Assembly (NCBI GenBank): GCA_046727435.1
Contig: JBKPCR010000139.1
Coordinates: forward strand, 1 to 10,078
From: CAVPRW01 sp046727435 [NCBI: bacterium]
Lineage (GTDB): Bacteria; Tectomicrobia; Entotheonellia; J063
Length of the DNA stretch: 10,078 bases
Direction of reading: 5' to 3'
Shown: one piece after another, positions 1 to 9,742 of the stretch
Position numbering within the stretch: position 1 is the stretch's first letter
Layout: each line of letters opens with the position of its first letter
Position numbers and translations under genes: made by a program
The notes under the pieces: generated by a model
The model's input: only the letters and a program-made list of their open reading frames with translations
Databases searched by the model: none
What the model was told of the DNA's origin: nothing

Positions 1-475
1 CGCCATAGAGGTCCTGGTGCAGGCAGTTATAATCATCAGTCCCATACTGGAGCAGAAGCGGCGTCGGCCTGACTTGGCCGGCCTGATGGCAACGCTCGAT
101 GAAGTCCGCATGCTTCTCTGGGTAGCGAACATCAATACCCATCGCGTTGTTCCAACGATTGGCGATCGGGACAAGATGCGGGTAGACGGCCGTCCTGAGG
201 CCCGCAAGAAGATCGGGCAGCGGATAGCTGAAATACTTGTACTCTCCACGCCCGAAAGCATGCCGCCCCATCACGACACGGCTGCGAAAGATGTCGTCCT
301 TCGGGTAGAGGCCGGCTATCGCTTGGCATTCATCCGGAGAAAGAAGGCGCTCGATCAGCGCGCTGCCTTGCGCATCAAGATCGTGCGACACGCGTTCCCA
401 ATCGAACGTCTTGACACGCTCCGAGACACTTTTCGACGAAGCACTGGGCGTTACGATTTTGGCTGCTGCGTTCAT
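1..475 (-). CDS. 2OG-Fe(II) oxygenase-like protein (partial, C-terminus beyond window)
   Basis: The minus strand reads open from the ATG at 475 to the left edge, giving the first 158 residues of a longer protein. The fragment ends in a segment [19 protein letters not shown] containing H153-x-D155, which matches the HxD iron-binding pair of 2-oxoglutarate/Fe(II)-dependent dioxygenases; the distal iron His and the 2OG-binding Arg would lie outside the window. It resembles the COG3826-type oxygenase family, which is often encoded beside ada (recalled family knowledge, not searched). The start codon overlaps the TGA of the ada remnant as ATGA (472-475), so the two were once translationally coupled, suggesting a role linked to alkylation damage. 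The visible part shows no frameshift or stop, unlike its neighbour. The substrate is unknown. Confidence 0.72.
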   Translation of the reverse strand, partial: MNAAAKIVTPSASSKSVSERVKTFDWERVSHDLDAQGSALIERLLSPDECQAIAGLYPKDDIFRSRVVMGRHAFGRGEYKYFSYPLPDLLAGLRTAVYPHLVPIANRWNNAMGIDVRYPEKHADFIERCHQAGQVRPTPLLLQYGTDDYNCLHQDLYG

Positions 476-812
476 GTCCGTGCCCCCCGTTCGAGAAGAA
501 TGCGTTTGCGTTCGACGCCCCAACGATAGCCTGACAATGTACCGTCATTGCGCACCACACGATGGCAAGGAATCGCCACCGCCAAGGCGTTTGCGCCGCA
601 GGTCTGGGCGACCGCCCGGATCGATTATGGAAGCGCACATTCTCCGGTCGCGCCAGACGCGCGGCGCACGAGGGACGGCAGTACACGCCGGTAGTCTTGA
701 CCGAGTAATAGAACTTGCCATCCGTTTTGGGATCGCGGGCGACAATGGATGCCCAGCGGGCAGCGCTTTCCGTTGCGACGGACGATTGCACGTTTTTTGT
801 TGACATGTTCAT
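472..812 (-). pseudogene. ada: ada remnant: N-terminal segment fused out of frame to the C-terminal end (internal deletion)
   Basis: Ada normally repairs methylphosphotriesters (N-terminal Zn domain), binds DNA through an AraC-type HTH and repairs O6-methylguanine (C-terminal domain); full length is about 350 residues. Here the frame from ATG 812 (AGGAG site at 818-822, spacing 5) gives about 62 residues with typical Ada text, RWASIVARDPKTDGKFYYSV and TTGVYCRPSC. C45 and C49 correspond to the methyl-acceptor and second Zn cysteine of E. coli Ada (C38, C42). At about 618-630 the homology stops, and another frame continues with [23 protein letters not shown], including the PCHRV methyl-acceptor motif, and [10 protein letters not shown], ending at TGA 474-472. 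The other two Zn cysteines, the whole HTH and most of the methyltransferase fold are missing, roughly 240 residues. The two parts are out of frame, so no functional Ada is expected. An assembly artefact at the junction is the main alternative. Confidence 0.85.
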
Positions 813-829
813 AGGTGCTCCTACCCACG

Positions 830-844
830 ATTCGCATAACGAAT
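830..844. promoter_or_regulatory. 15-bp inverted repeat upstream of the ada remnant
   Basis: ATTCG-CATAA-CGAAT forms a perfect 5-bp inverted repeat with a 5-bp centre, 18 bp upstream of the ada start and just upstream of its ribosome site. A further ACGAAT half-copy follows at 845-850. The position fits an operator or part of the old ada promoter. A minus-strand TTGACA lies at 889-894 but no -10 stands at the right distance, so the promoter is not defined. Confidence 0.3.
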
Positions 845-932
845 ACGAATTTACCAGCGATTCTTGCCTCTGGCACTCCGGTTCTTGCTGTCAAATTCAT
901 GATTGTCTGGCGAGTCTCAGGGCTTATCCTCC

Positions 933-1290
933 GACATTGCCACGGGCTTGGCCATCCTCCTCTTGGGCGAGCGAGTGACGCCGCCGATCCTTCTAGGCAC
1001 GCTGGTCATTGTCCTGGGGACAATTCTGCTATCGCTGAGCGGTAAACACCTCGGCTTTCGCGTCTGGTATCTCCTCTATCCCTGCTCTCAGCCTCGTGCT
1101 TTTGGCCCTCGGCTTCGGCGAGGTGAGCGTGGTTATCCCCTTAGCCGGGACGGCCCCTCTCTTTGTGCTCCTCCTGACTGTCCTCCTCCTGGGAGGGGAA
1201 CTGCTCAACGGGCGCATCGTCGTGGGGGCCGTGCTCATCGTGCTGGGGGTCTTCTTGCTCAGTGGTGCGAAGCATCTGCTTGCAGGAGGA
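933..1290 (+). pseudogene. EamA/DMT-family transporter remnant (frameshifted, internally deleted)
   Basis: EamA-domain drug/metabolite transporters have ten membrane helices in two repeats, about 290 residues. Two fragments remain. The first (933-1080) reads ATGLAILLLGERVTPPILLG and continues LVIVLGTILLSLSGKHLGFR, the end of the first EamA repeat and the linker. After LLYP a one-base change is needed to continue as LLSASCF. The second (about 1096-1281, another frame) reads ALGFGEVSVVIPLAGTAPLF and GAVLIVLGVFLLSGAKHL, the end of the second repeat. The first three helices and the first half of the second repeat are absent. No start codon with a ribosome site is present and no frame spans both parts, so it is a decayed gene. 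It lies head-to-head with the ada remnant, about 120 bp apart. The family call rests on the ER-V/T-P and PLF-type motifs. Confidence 0.68.
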
Positions 1291-1663
1291 TGCGGGGGCG
1301 TGTGCTCTGAGGCGGAGACCCCATGGAGCATAGTGCTCGACGACACACAGTGGCGAACGGTCGTCTCACGCCTTCCCACCCTGGCGCGCCTCGGCGACGG
1401 ATAACGCATGGGGCCTCAACGCCGGCGCCATCATGGTCTATGTCACGGCATGCCTATGACGCCCCTCAGACACACCCCTCACATGAGGGCCTATACGGAG
1501 GCGAGAGATGCCACGATCGCAGAGGTTCACGTGGGGGATGACCCGCCAGCATCCGACGAGGCTCGCCACTAGGAACAGCGCCATTGACTGATGTACTACA
1601 GTAAACGTCCACATCCGTGGAGGAGATTCGCGGATTCACCAATCCCAATGCTCATGTTGGCGC
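1291..1663. other. Intergenic stretch without recognisable genes
   Basis: About 370 bp between the EamA remnant and the arsR promoter. Short open frames on both strands have no family resemblance and no ribosome sites. A short hydrophobic run, DNAWGLNAGAIMVYVTACL, appears at about 1400-1456 in one plus-strand frame and ends in a stop; it may be debris of another decayed gene but I cannot assign it. No tRNA, terminator or CRISPR-like structure is seen. Confidence 0.5.
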
Positions 1664-1692
1664 TTGACATCTCTTCTACGCTGCTCTATAGT
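1664..1692 (+). promoter_or_regulatory. Sigma70-type promoter of the arsR-SRPBCC operon
   Basis: A consensus -35 box TTGACA (1664-1669) and a -10 box TATAGT (1687-1692) are separated by exactly 17 bp. Transcription should start about 7 bp after the -10, at 1699-1700, which coincides with the A of the arsR ATG. There is no Shine-Dalgarno sequence in 1680-1699, consistent with a leaderless mRNA. Confidence 0.8.
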
Positions 1693-1712
1693 TAACCATA
1701 TGGTTAACTATA
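1687..1712. promoter_or_regulatory. Perfect 26-bp palindromic operator over -10 and arsR start
   Basis: Each half is TATAGTTAACCAT and its exact reverse complement follows with no spacer (centre between 1699 and 1700). The palindrome covers the -10 box, the predicted transcription start and codons 1-4 of arsR. ArsR-family repressors bind such AT-rich dyads at their own promoters and block RNA polymerase, so autorepression is the natural reading. Confidence 0.82.
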
Positions 1713-2059
1713 CGTCTCGTACACTCGACAAAACCTTTTCAGCCCTGTCTGATCCCACTCGAAGAGCGATGCTTACCCGGTTGGCCGAGGGCGACGCATC
1801 GGTGAGTGAGCTGGCCGCGCCGTTTGCCATGTCGCTCCCAGCGATCTCCAAACATCTGCGGGTCTTGGAGCAAGCTGGGCTGGTGGAGCGCACGAAGGAT
1901 GGCCGCGTACACCGCCTTCACCTCGTGGCGCAACCCCTGCATGACGCCGCCGCATGGATCGCTCACTACCAGCACTTCTGGGATCAGCAGCTGGAGGTCC
2001 TGGCAGATTATCTGCGCGATGTCCACTCGGAGGAGGAGCCTGAGGAGCATACATCATGA
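1700..2059 (+). CDS. ArsR-family winged-helix transcriptional repressor (cysteine-free)
   Basis: A 119-residue protein, a normal length for the family. The N-terminal SALSDPTRRAMLTRLAEG matches the first helices of ArsR repressors. The helix-turn-helix lies at about residues 34-62 (VSELAAPFAMSLPAISKHLR followed by VLEQAGLV), then the wing ERTKDGRVHRLHL. There are no cysteines, so the classical metal site (ELCVCDL type) is absent and metal sensing is unlikely. The pattern is that of ArsR members paired with SRPBCC/AHSA1 genes. I chose ATG 1700: it sits exactly at the predicted transcription start, and an upstream in-frame TTG at 1664 is part of the -35 box. Translation would be leaderless. The protein probably represses its own operon through the palindrome over its start. 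The inducing signal is unknown. Confidence 0.9.
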   Translation: MVNYTSRTLDKTFSALSDPTRRAMLTRLAEGDASVSELAAPFAMSLPAISKHLRVLEQAGLVERTKDGRVHRLHLVAQPLHDAAAWIAHYQHFWDQQLEVLADYLRDVHSEEEPEEHTS

Positions 2060-2562
2060 GTATTAGCAAAGAGGTCGTGATCCGCGCCGTGACCAAGCGA
2101 CGTGTAGCCGCACCGCGAGAGCGCGTGTTTCAGGCTTGGACGAAGGCTGAACACCTGCAGCGCTGGTTTTTCCCAAGTCTCAATGGAGAGGCTGCGCCGC
2201 ATGCGGAGGTCGACCTACGAGTGGGAGGACGCTACCGCATCACCATGCATACGCCGGATGGCGATATTACGGCCATGGTCGGCGGCACCTATCATGAAGT
2301 GCACCCGCCGGAGAAACTGGTGTTCTCTTGGGCCTGGGAGGCGCCTCAGCCCGATTGTGTAGAGACTCTGGTGACCGTCGAGTTGCACGACGTCCAGGGC
2401 GAGACCGAGATCATTATTACACACGAGCGTTTCCCATCTCAGACCGGACAAGAGGAGCATACCATCGGGTGGAACTGCGCGCTGGAGCGATTCGTCCTGC
2501 TTGTGGAAGAGAGAGCGACGCTCACAGTCTCAGCGCTGGCTGGAGATCCCTGCCAGTCGTGA
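2056..2562 (+). CDS. SRPBCC / AHSA1 (Aha1-like) domain protein
   Basis: A 168-residue protein with the START-like ligand-cavity fold of AHSA1-domain proteins. Typical text is RRVAAPRERVFQAWTKAEHL, RWFFP, VDLRVGGRYRITM, GGTYHEVHPPEKLVFSWAWE and the end motif TIGWNCALERFVLLVEE. The family binds hydrophobic ligands or acts on them; no catalytic residues can be named here. Its ATG overlaps the arsR stop as ATGA (2056-2059), so the two are translationally coupled and share the promoter at 1664. ArsR-SRPBCC pairs are common in bacteria, and the SRPBCC partner is thought to handle or sense the inducing compound; that is inference here. The last ~12 residues (ALAGDPCQS region) extend past the usual domain end. 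Confidence 0.88.
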   Translation: MSISKEVVIRAVTKRRVAAPRERVFQAWTKAEHLQRWFFPSLNGEAAPHAEVDLRVGGRYRITMHTPDGDITAMVGGTYHEVHPPEKLVFSWAWEAPQPDCVETLVTVELHDVQGETEIIITHERFPSQTGQEEHTIGWNCALERFVLLVEERATLTVSALAGDPCQS

Positions 2563-2736
2563 GGGACGAAGGCAGCCATGTCTCGGTTTTGCCATGGTCT
2601 CTTCGGGCTGTGGGCGGACAGGCATTGTACCGCCTTACATTTCGCTGGACCGCTGGGCATAATCCTGTAGAATAGACGCGTCCGCCGAGGCGGAACACAA
2701 TCATCGACGTAGCACCAACTCAGGAGAATGGGGGGA
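2563..2736 (+). promoter_or_regulatory. Leader region of the ABC gene with a short hairpin
   Basis: The 174-bp gap before the ABC gene carries an inverted repeat TCCGC-CGAG-GCGGA at 2681-2694 and a weak -10-like TAGAAT at 2668-2673 without a convincing -35. An AGGAG site at 2722-2726 lies one base from the ATG at 2728 but ten bases from the in-frame ATG at 2737, which decides the start for 2737. No terminator for the preceding operon is evident. Confidence 0.35.
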
Positions 2737-6387
<3,651 letters not shown>

Positions 6388-6514
6388 ACAGATAGATACA
6401 TGATGGTTCGATCAGAACTCTGGCAATCGATCTTGCTCCTCGGTATCATGGCTGGGTCGCGTGCAGATACAAACATGGACAGGCACGACTGATTGACTCT
6501 TGCAGGAGGTCTCC
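6388..6514 (+). promoter_or_regulatory. Intergenic gap and ribosome site before the TPP enzyme
   Basis: This 127-bp gap has no hairpin with a T-run, so read-through from the ABC gene is possible, and no clear -35/-10 pair. AGGAGG at 6504-6509 lies five bases from ATG 6515 and sets the start there rather than at an in-frame TTG at 6500 that precedes the ribosome site. Confidence 0.4.
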
Positions 6515-8197
6515 ATGAGCAGTTCGAAGAAGGTCACCGGTAGTCACCTTATCGGTAAAGCCCTGCAGTTGGAGGGTGTGAAGAATATCTTCACCATCGC
6601 TGGTGATCACATCCTGCCGGTGCTGGACGTCTTGGCCGACATGGATTTCCGTTTCGTCGACACCCGCCATGAGCAGGCGGCAGTCCACATGGCCGATGCC
6701 TGGGGGCGTCTGACCGGCCAGCCTGGGGTCTCGATGTACACCACCCCCGGTTTCGCCAACGCGCTGCCAGGGCTGGCCCACGCCCTGCACAGCGAGAGCC
6801 CAGTGATCTCGATTAGCGGCTCCGCAGACCTCGCCGAGTTGGGGCGAGGCGCCATGCAGGAAATCGACCAGGTCGGCGCCGCGCACGCGTTTACCAAGGG
6901 TTCATGGATGGTGCATGACGCCCGTCGCATCCCGGATTTCATCGCCCGCGCCGTGCGCACGGCCTATGCCGGCCGCCGTGGCCCAGTGCATCTGACGATT
7001 CCCATGGATGTGCAGGAACAAGAGGTCAACGAAGACGAGGTGACGTTCTTTCCGCCTAGCGAGTACCGCGCCGAAGAACACGCCTTGGCCAACCCCAAGC
7101 TCACCCAACAGGCCGTCGAACTGCTGCATCAGGCCCAACGCCCCTTCATCATCGCTGGCGGACCGGCGAGCTATGCCGCCTCCGGGGCGGTATTGCAGCG
7201 GTTTATCGAGCTCACCCAGATGCCGCTGTTCACCGAGGACGTGGCGCGTGGCCTGGTGAGCGATGATCATCCGCTGTGCCTGGGGTTCTTCGAGCGCGGT
7301 CTGAATCGCGCCGCCAGGCTATTGCGTGAAGCCGATGTCGTCCTGCTGCTGGGCCGCAAACAGGATTACACCATCAGCTACGCGCAACCGCCAGTGATTG
7401 GCGCCGAGGCGCGCATCATTCAGATCGATCCAGCAGCGGCGGAGATTGGCCGCAACCGCGGGGTTGCGGTCGGGATCGTCGGCGATATCGAGGCGGTAGT
7501 CGAGCAAATGACCCACGAGGCTCAGAAAAAAACCTGGAAGTCGCTCCCCTGGCTGAAGCAGCTCCAGGCTGAGCAGGAAGCGCATGGGGCGTGGCTGGAT
7601 GGCTTGGCCAAGCCGGAGCAACCGATGCACGCCATGTACGTGCACAAGACCCTGAGGAACATGCTGCGACCCGATGATTGTCTGGTCTTCGACGGTGGTG
7701 ATTTCTGCCACTTCGGCCGTGCATATCTTCCCTCGAGGCAACCGCGACGCTGGTGGTACGTCCCGACGCTCGGCATGCTGGGATCCGCCTTACCGACGGC
7801 CATTGCCGCCAAGCTGGCCTATCCTGACTCGCGCGTGGTGATGCTGACCGGCGACGGTGCCTTCGGCTTCAACGCCATGGAGTTCGATACCGCGGTGCGT
7901 CATAATCTGCCGGTCGTCGGCATTCTGGGAAACGACGCGGCCTGGGGCATCGACCGACAGATCCAGCTCGGCCTCTATGGGCGTCCCGTAGCCACCGACC
8001 TTCTGCAGAGCCGTTACGAGATGGTGGCGCAAGGATTGGGAGGCCACGGCGAGTACGTCGAACGCCCGGAAGACCTGGCACCTGCCCTCGAACGCGCCTT
8101 CGCCTCCGGCAAACCGGCGTTGGTGAATGTCGCCGTGCAACGTGCCATCAGCCCGCGTGCCGAAGCGGCCATTGCGCGTCGCAAAGCCAACGCATAG
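6515..8197 (+). CDS. TPP-dependent enzyme, acetolactate synthase / 2-hydroxyacyl-CoA lyase / oxalyl-CoA decarboxylase type
   Basis: A 560-residue cytoplasmic protein with the three domains of this superfamily: pyrimidine-binding (about 1-170), central Rossmann-like (about 190-330) and pyrophosphate-binding (about 365-545). E53 in DTRHEQAAVHMADAWGRL is the glutamate that activates thiamine diphosphate. The cofactor/Mg motif is GDG 446-448 (D447) followed 25 residues later by N473-D474 in GILGNDAAWG. GAMQEIDQV and VVLLLGRKQDYTISY with IDPAAAEIGRNR resemble the HACL/oxalyl-CoA decarboxylase branch, where the loop has LGARLNW and EIGRNR-like text; it is not an obvious biosynthetic IlvB, and no small regulatory subunit is nearby. 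The reaction is likely C-C bond cleavage or formation on a 2-keto or 2-hydroxyacyl substrate. It is 18 bp from the radical SAM gene, with the same AGGAGG-N5-ATG layout, so co-expression is expected. Confidence 0.85.
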   Translation: MSSSKKVTGSHLIGKALQLEGVKNIFTIAGDHILPVLDVLADMDFRFVDTRHEQAAVHMADAWGRLTGQPGVSMYTTPGFANALPGLAHALHSESPVISISGSADLAELGRGAMQEIDQVGAAHAFTKGSWMVHDARRIPDFIARAVRTAYAGRRGPVHLTIPMDVQEQEVNEDEVTFFPPSEYRAEEHALANPKLTQQAVELLHQAQRPFIIAGGPASYAASGAVLQRFIELTQMPLFTEDVARGLVSDDHPLCLGFFERGLNRAARLLREADVVLLLGRKQDYTISYAQPPVIGAEARIIQIDPAAAEIGRNRGVAVGIVGDIEAVVEQMTHEAQKKTWKSLPWLKQLQAEQEAHGAWLDGLAKPEQPMHAMYVHKTLRNMLRPDDCLVFDGGDFCHFGRAYLPSRQPRRWWYVPTLGMLGSALPTAIAAKLAYPDSRVVMLTGDGAFGFNAMEFDTAVRHNLPVVGILGNDAAWGIDRQIQLGLYGRPVATDLLQSRYEMVAQGLGGHGEYVERPEDLAPALERAFASGKPALVNVAVQRAISPRAEAAIARRKANA

Positions 8198-8215
8198 CGG
8201 CAGCAGGAGGCTAGC

Positions 8216-9598
8216 ATGGCGCATCAAGTGTACTCGGTGTCATGGAATCTCACCCAACGGTGTAATCTCTATTGTGCGCACTGTTACATGAGTGCCTTCG
8301 CGGGCGCTGATACGAGTCGTGAACTATCCACGCAGGAGTGTCGGAGGGTCATTGACGACATCGCGGTGGCCAACCCCAATGTCTTTTTGATCTTGACCGG
8401 TGGCGAGCCGCTACTAAGAAAAGACATCTTCGATCTGGCCGCCTGTAGCGCTGACAAAGGGTTTACCGTCGTGCTCGGCACCAACGGTGTGCTGTTGCGT
8501 GAGGCACAGGCCAAGCAGATGCGGCAGAGTGGGATTCAGGGGGCGAGCATTAGCCTCGACTCCACGGACCCCTCCAAGCATGATACGTTCAGGCAGCTGC
8601 CGGGGGCCTGGCGCGGGGCCGTCCGGGCAACCGAGGCGCTGCGCGGCGAGGGGCTGGATTTCTCCGTTCACACCAGCATCACCAGTTGGAACGCGGCAGA
8701 GATCCCCGCGATGATCGATCTCGCAGGCGAACTTGGCGCCAGGGTGCTGAATTTTTTCTTCCTGGTCCGCACCGGCCGGGGCGAGAGCCTCACCGATATC
8801 AGTCCCGATCAATATGAGCAGATCCTAACCTCTCTGGCGCGCATCCAGGGCTTGGGAAACGCTGCAGAGAGGGATTCTAGCGATCGATCATCAGCCTTCG
8901 ATCAACCCGAAGATCCGTGGACTGTACCCGCTGGGCGCTCGGGAGGGCTGATTATTCGCGCCAAGTGCGCCCCGTTCTTCCGTCGGATTCTTTATACGCT
9001 TGATGCGAAGTCCTCGCTGCTGCAAAACTATGCACACGGGAGTTGCCCGGCCGGCAAGGCCTATTGTCGAATCATGCCCGAGGGCGACGTCACCCCATGT
9101 CCCTATATGCCCTTGGTAGCCGGGAATCTGCGCCAGCGCCCCTTCGTCGACATCTGGCAGCAGGCTGAGGTGTTCGAAAACCTGCGGGCCCCCCAGCTCG
9201 GCGGGCGCTGTGGCGCCTGCGAATTCACCAAGATCTGTGGTGGGTGCCGCTGCCGGGCCTATGCCACCTATGGCGATTACCTCGCTGAAGACCCGGCCTG
9301 TGGGTACCAGCCCGGCCAGTTCGGTGGTCAGCTGATTAGCCTCAGCGAGGAGCAGACGTTTGGCTTCGATGCCCCGCTGACCATCGACTGGAGTTCAGAA
9401 GCCAAGGCCCGCCTGCAACGGTTGCCGTCGTTTGCGCGTGGCATGGTGGTCAAGTCAGTCGAACGCTATGCGGCCGCCCACGGACTCAGGCGGATCACGC
9501 CCGAGGTCATGCAGGCGGTGCGGGAGCAGGCTGAGACGCGTTACGGGCGGCGTTTTTCCTTCCGTGAGTTTTTCAGGGGTGGGCCGCAGCCGAGTTAA
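8216..9598 (+). CDS. Radical SAM/SPASM protein of NirJ/AhbC/AhbD type with C-terminal PCP_red-like domain
   Basis: A 460-residue protein. The radical SAM cluster motif CNLYCAHC (C16, C20, C23) binds the [4Fe-4S] cluster that cleaves SAM; TGGEPLL (GGEP 62-65) contacts SAM. The SPASM region carries auxiliary-cluster cysteines C277, C295 (C-x12-G-x4-C), then C332, C335, C341, C344 and C362. Its text CGACEFTKICGGCRCRAY with YGDYLAEDPAC is very like NirJ and AhbC/AhbD, the radical SAM enzymes of heme d1 and alternative heme synthesis. An extra C346 replaces the usual Ala in GGCRARAY. Residues 391-440 (DWSSEAKARLQRLPSFARGM then VERYAAAHGLRRITPEVM) match the PCP_red domain first known from light-independent protochlorophyllide reductase subunit B. 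AGGAGG at 8205-8210 supports ATG 8216. The likely substrate is a tetrapyrrole or a peptide; the PCP_red tail favours the former. No precursor peptide gene is seen nearby. Confidence 0.88.
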   Translation: MAHQVYSVSWNLTQRCNLYCAHCYMSAFAGADTSRELSTQECRRVIDDIAVANPNVFLILTGGEPLLRKDIFDLAACSADKGFTVVLGTNGVLLREAQAKQMRQSGIQGASISLDSTDPSKHDTFRQLPGAWRGAVRATEALRGEGLDFSVHTSITSWNAAEIPAMIDLAGELGARVLNFFFLVRTGRGESLTDISPDQYEQILTSLARIQGLGNAAERDSSDRSSAFDQPEDPWTVPAGRSGGLIIRAKCAPFFRRILYTLDAKSSLLQNYAHGSCPAGKAYCRIMPEGDVTPCPYMPLVAGNLRQRPFVDIWQQAEVFENLRAPQLGGRCGACEFTKICGGCRCRAYATYGDYLAEDPACGYQPGQFGGQLISLSEEQTFGFDAPLTIDWSSEAKARLQRLPSFARGMVVKSVERYAAAHGLRRITPEVMQAVREQAETRYGRRFSFREFFRGGPQPS

Positions 9599-9608
9599 CC
9601 CAGACATT

Positions 9609-9695
9609 CCCTCTCCCTTTGGGAGAGGGTTAGGGTGAGGGATCACTAGTAGTGCACAATCCCCCTCATCCCCGCTCTCTCCCAGAGGGAGAGGG
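9609..9695. repeat. Inverted pair of REP-like GC-rich hairpin elements
   Basis: Copy 1 (9609-9643) is CCCTCTCCC-TTT-GGGAGAGGG followed by TTAGGGTGAGGGAT. Copy 2 (9661-9695) is the inverted form: its reverse complement starts CCCTCTCCC-TCT-GGGAGAGAG and ends GGGGATGAGGGGG. Each copy alone makes a 9-bp stem with a 3-nt loop, and the two can pair with each other across an ~17-bp centre. Minus-strand reading gives the spurious peptide NPLPKGEG typical of this dispersed bacterial element. It lies between the radical SAM stop and purE and may act as a transcript end or mRNA stabiliser; no T-run follows, so it is not a standard intrinsic terminator. Confidence 0.8.
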
Positions 9696-9742
9696 AGAAG
9701 AGGTATGCGGAGGAGTTCACAGGATTACGATGAGGTTCCTCC

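Noticed and set aside
375-812. A continuous 145-residue minus-strand frame beginning with the Ada N-terminus, taken as an intact gene
   Set aside because: Only the first ~62 residues match Ada; the rest reads the C-terminal ada DNA and the oxygenase start in wrong frames.
903-1310. A 135-residue plus-strand frame as a real membrane protein
   Set aside because: Only its middle matches an EamA transporter; after about 1080 it runs out of frame into low-complexity Arg/Gly/Pro text, and it lacks a ribosome site.
1664-1699. TTG at 1664 as the arsR start, adding 12 residues
   Set aside because: That TTG is the start of the -35 box TTGACA, upstream of the predicted transcript start, and the added residues do not resemble ArsR N-termini.
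8216-9598. A RiPP (modified-peptide) system formed by the radical SAM/SPASM enzyme and the ABC exporter
   Set aside because: No small precursor ORF with a ribosome site or leader-like sequence is seen in the gaps at 6388-6514, 8198-8215 or 9599-9742, there is no RRE-like domain, and the SPASM text is closer to heme-type enzymes.
9609-9629. Copy 1 hairpin as an intrinsic terminator of the radical SAM gene
   Set aside because: The stem is strong but is followed by TTAGGGTGAGG rather than a T-run on either strand; better described as a REP-like element.
9455-9646. A 63-residue minus-strand frame beginning MIPHPNPLPKGEG as a small protein
   Set aside because: This peptide is the well-known spurious translation of the dispersed hairpin repeat and then runs antisense to the radical SAM gene.
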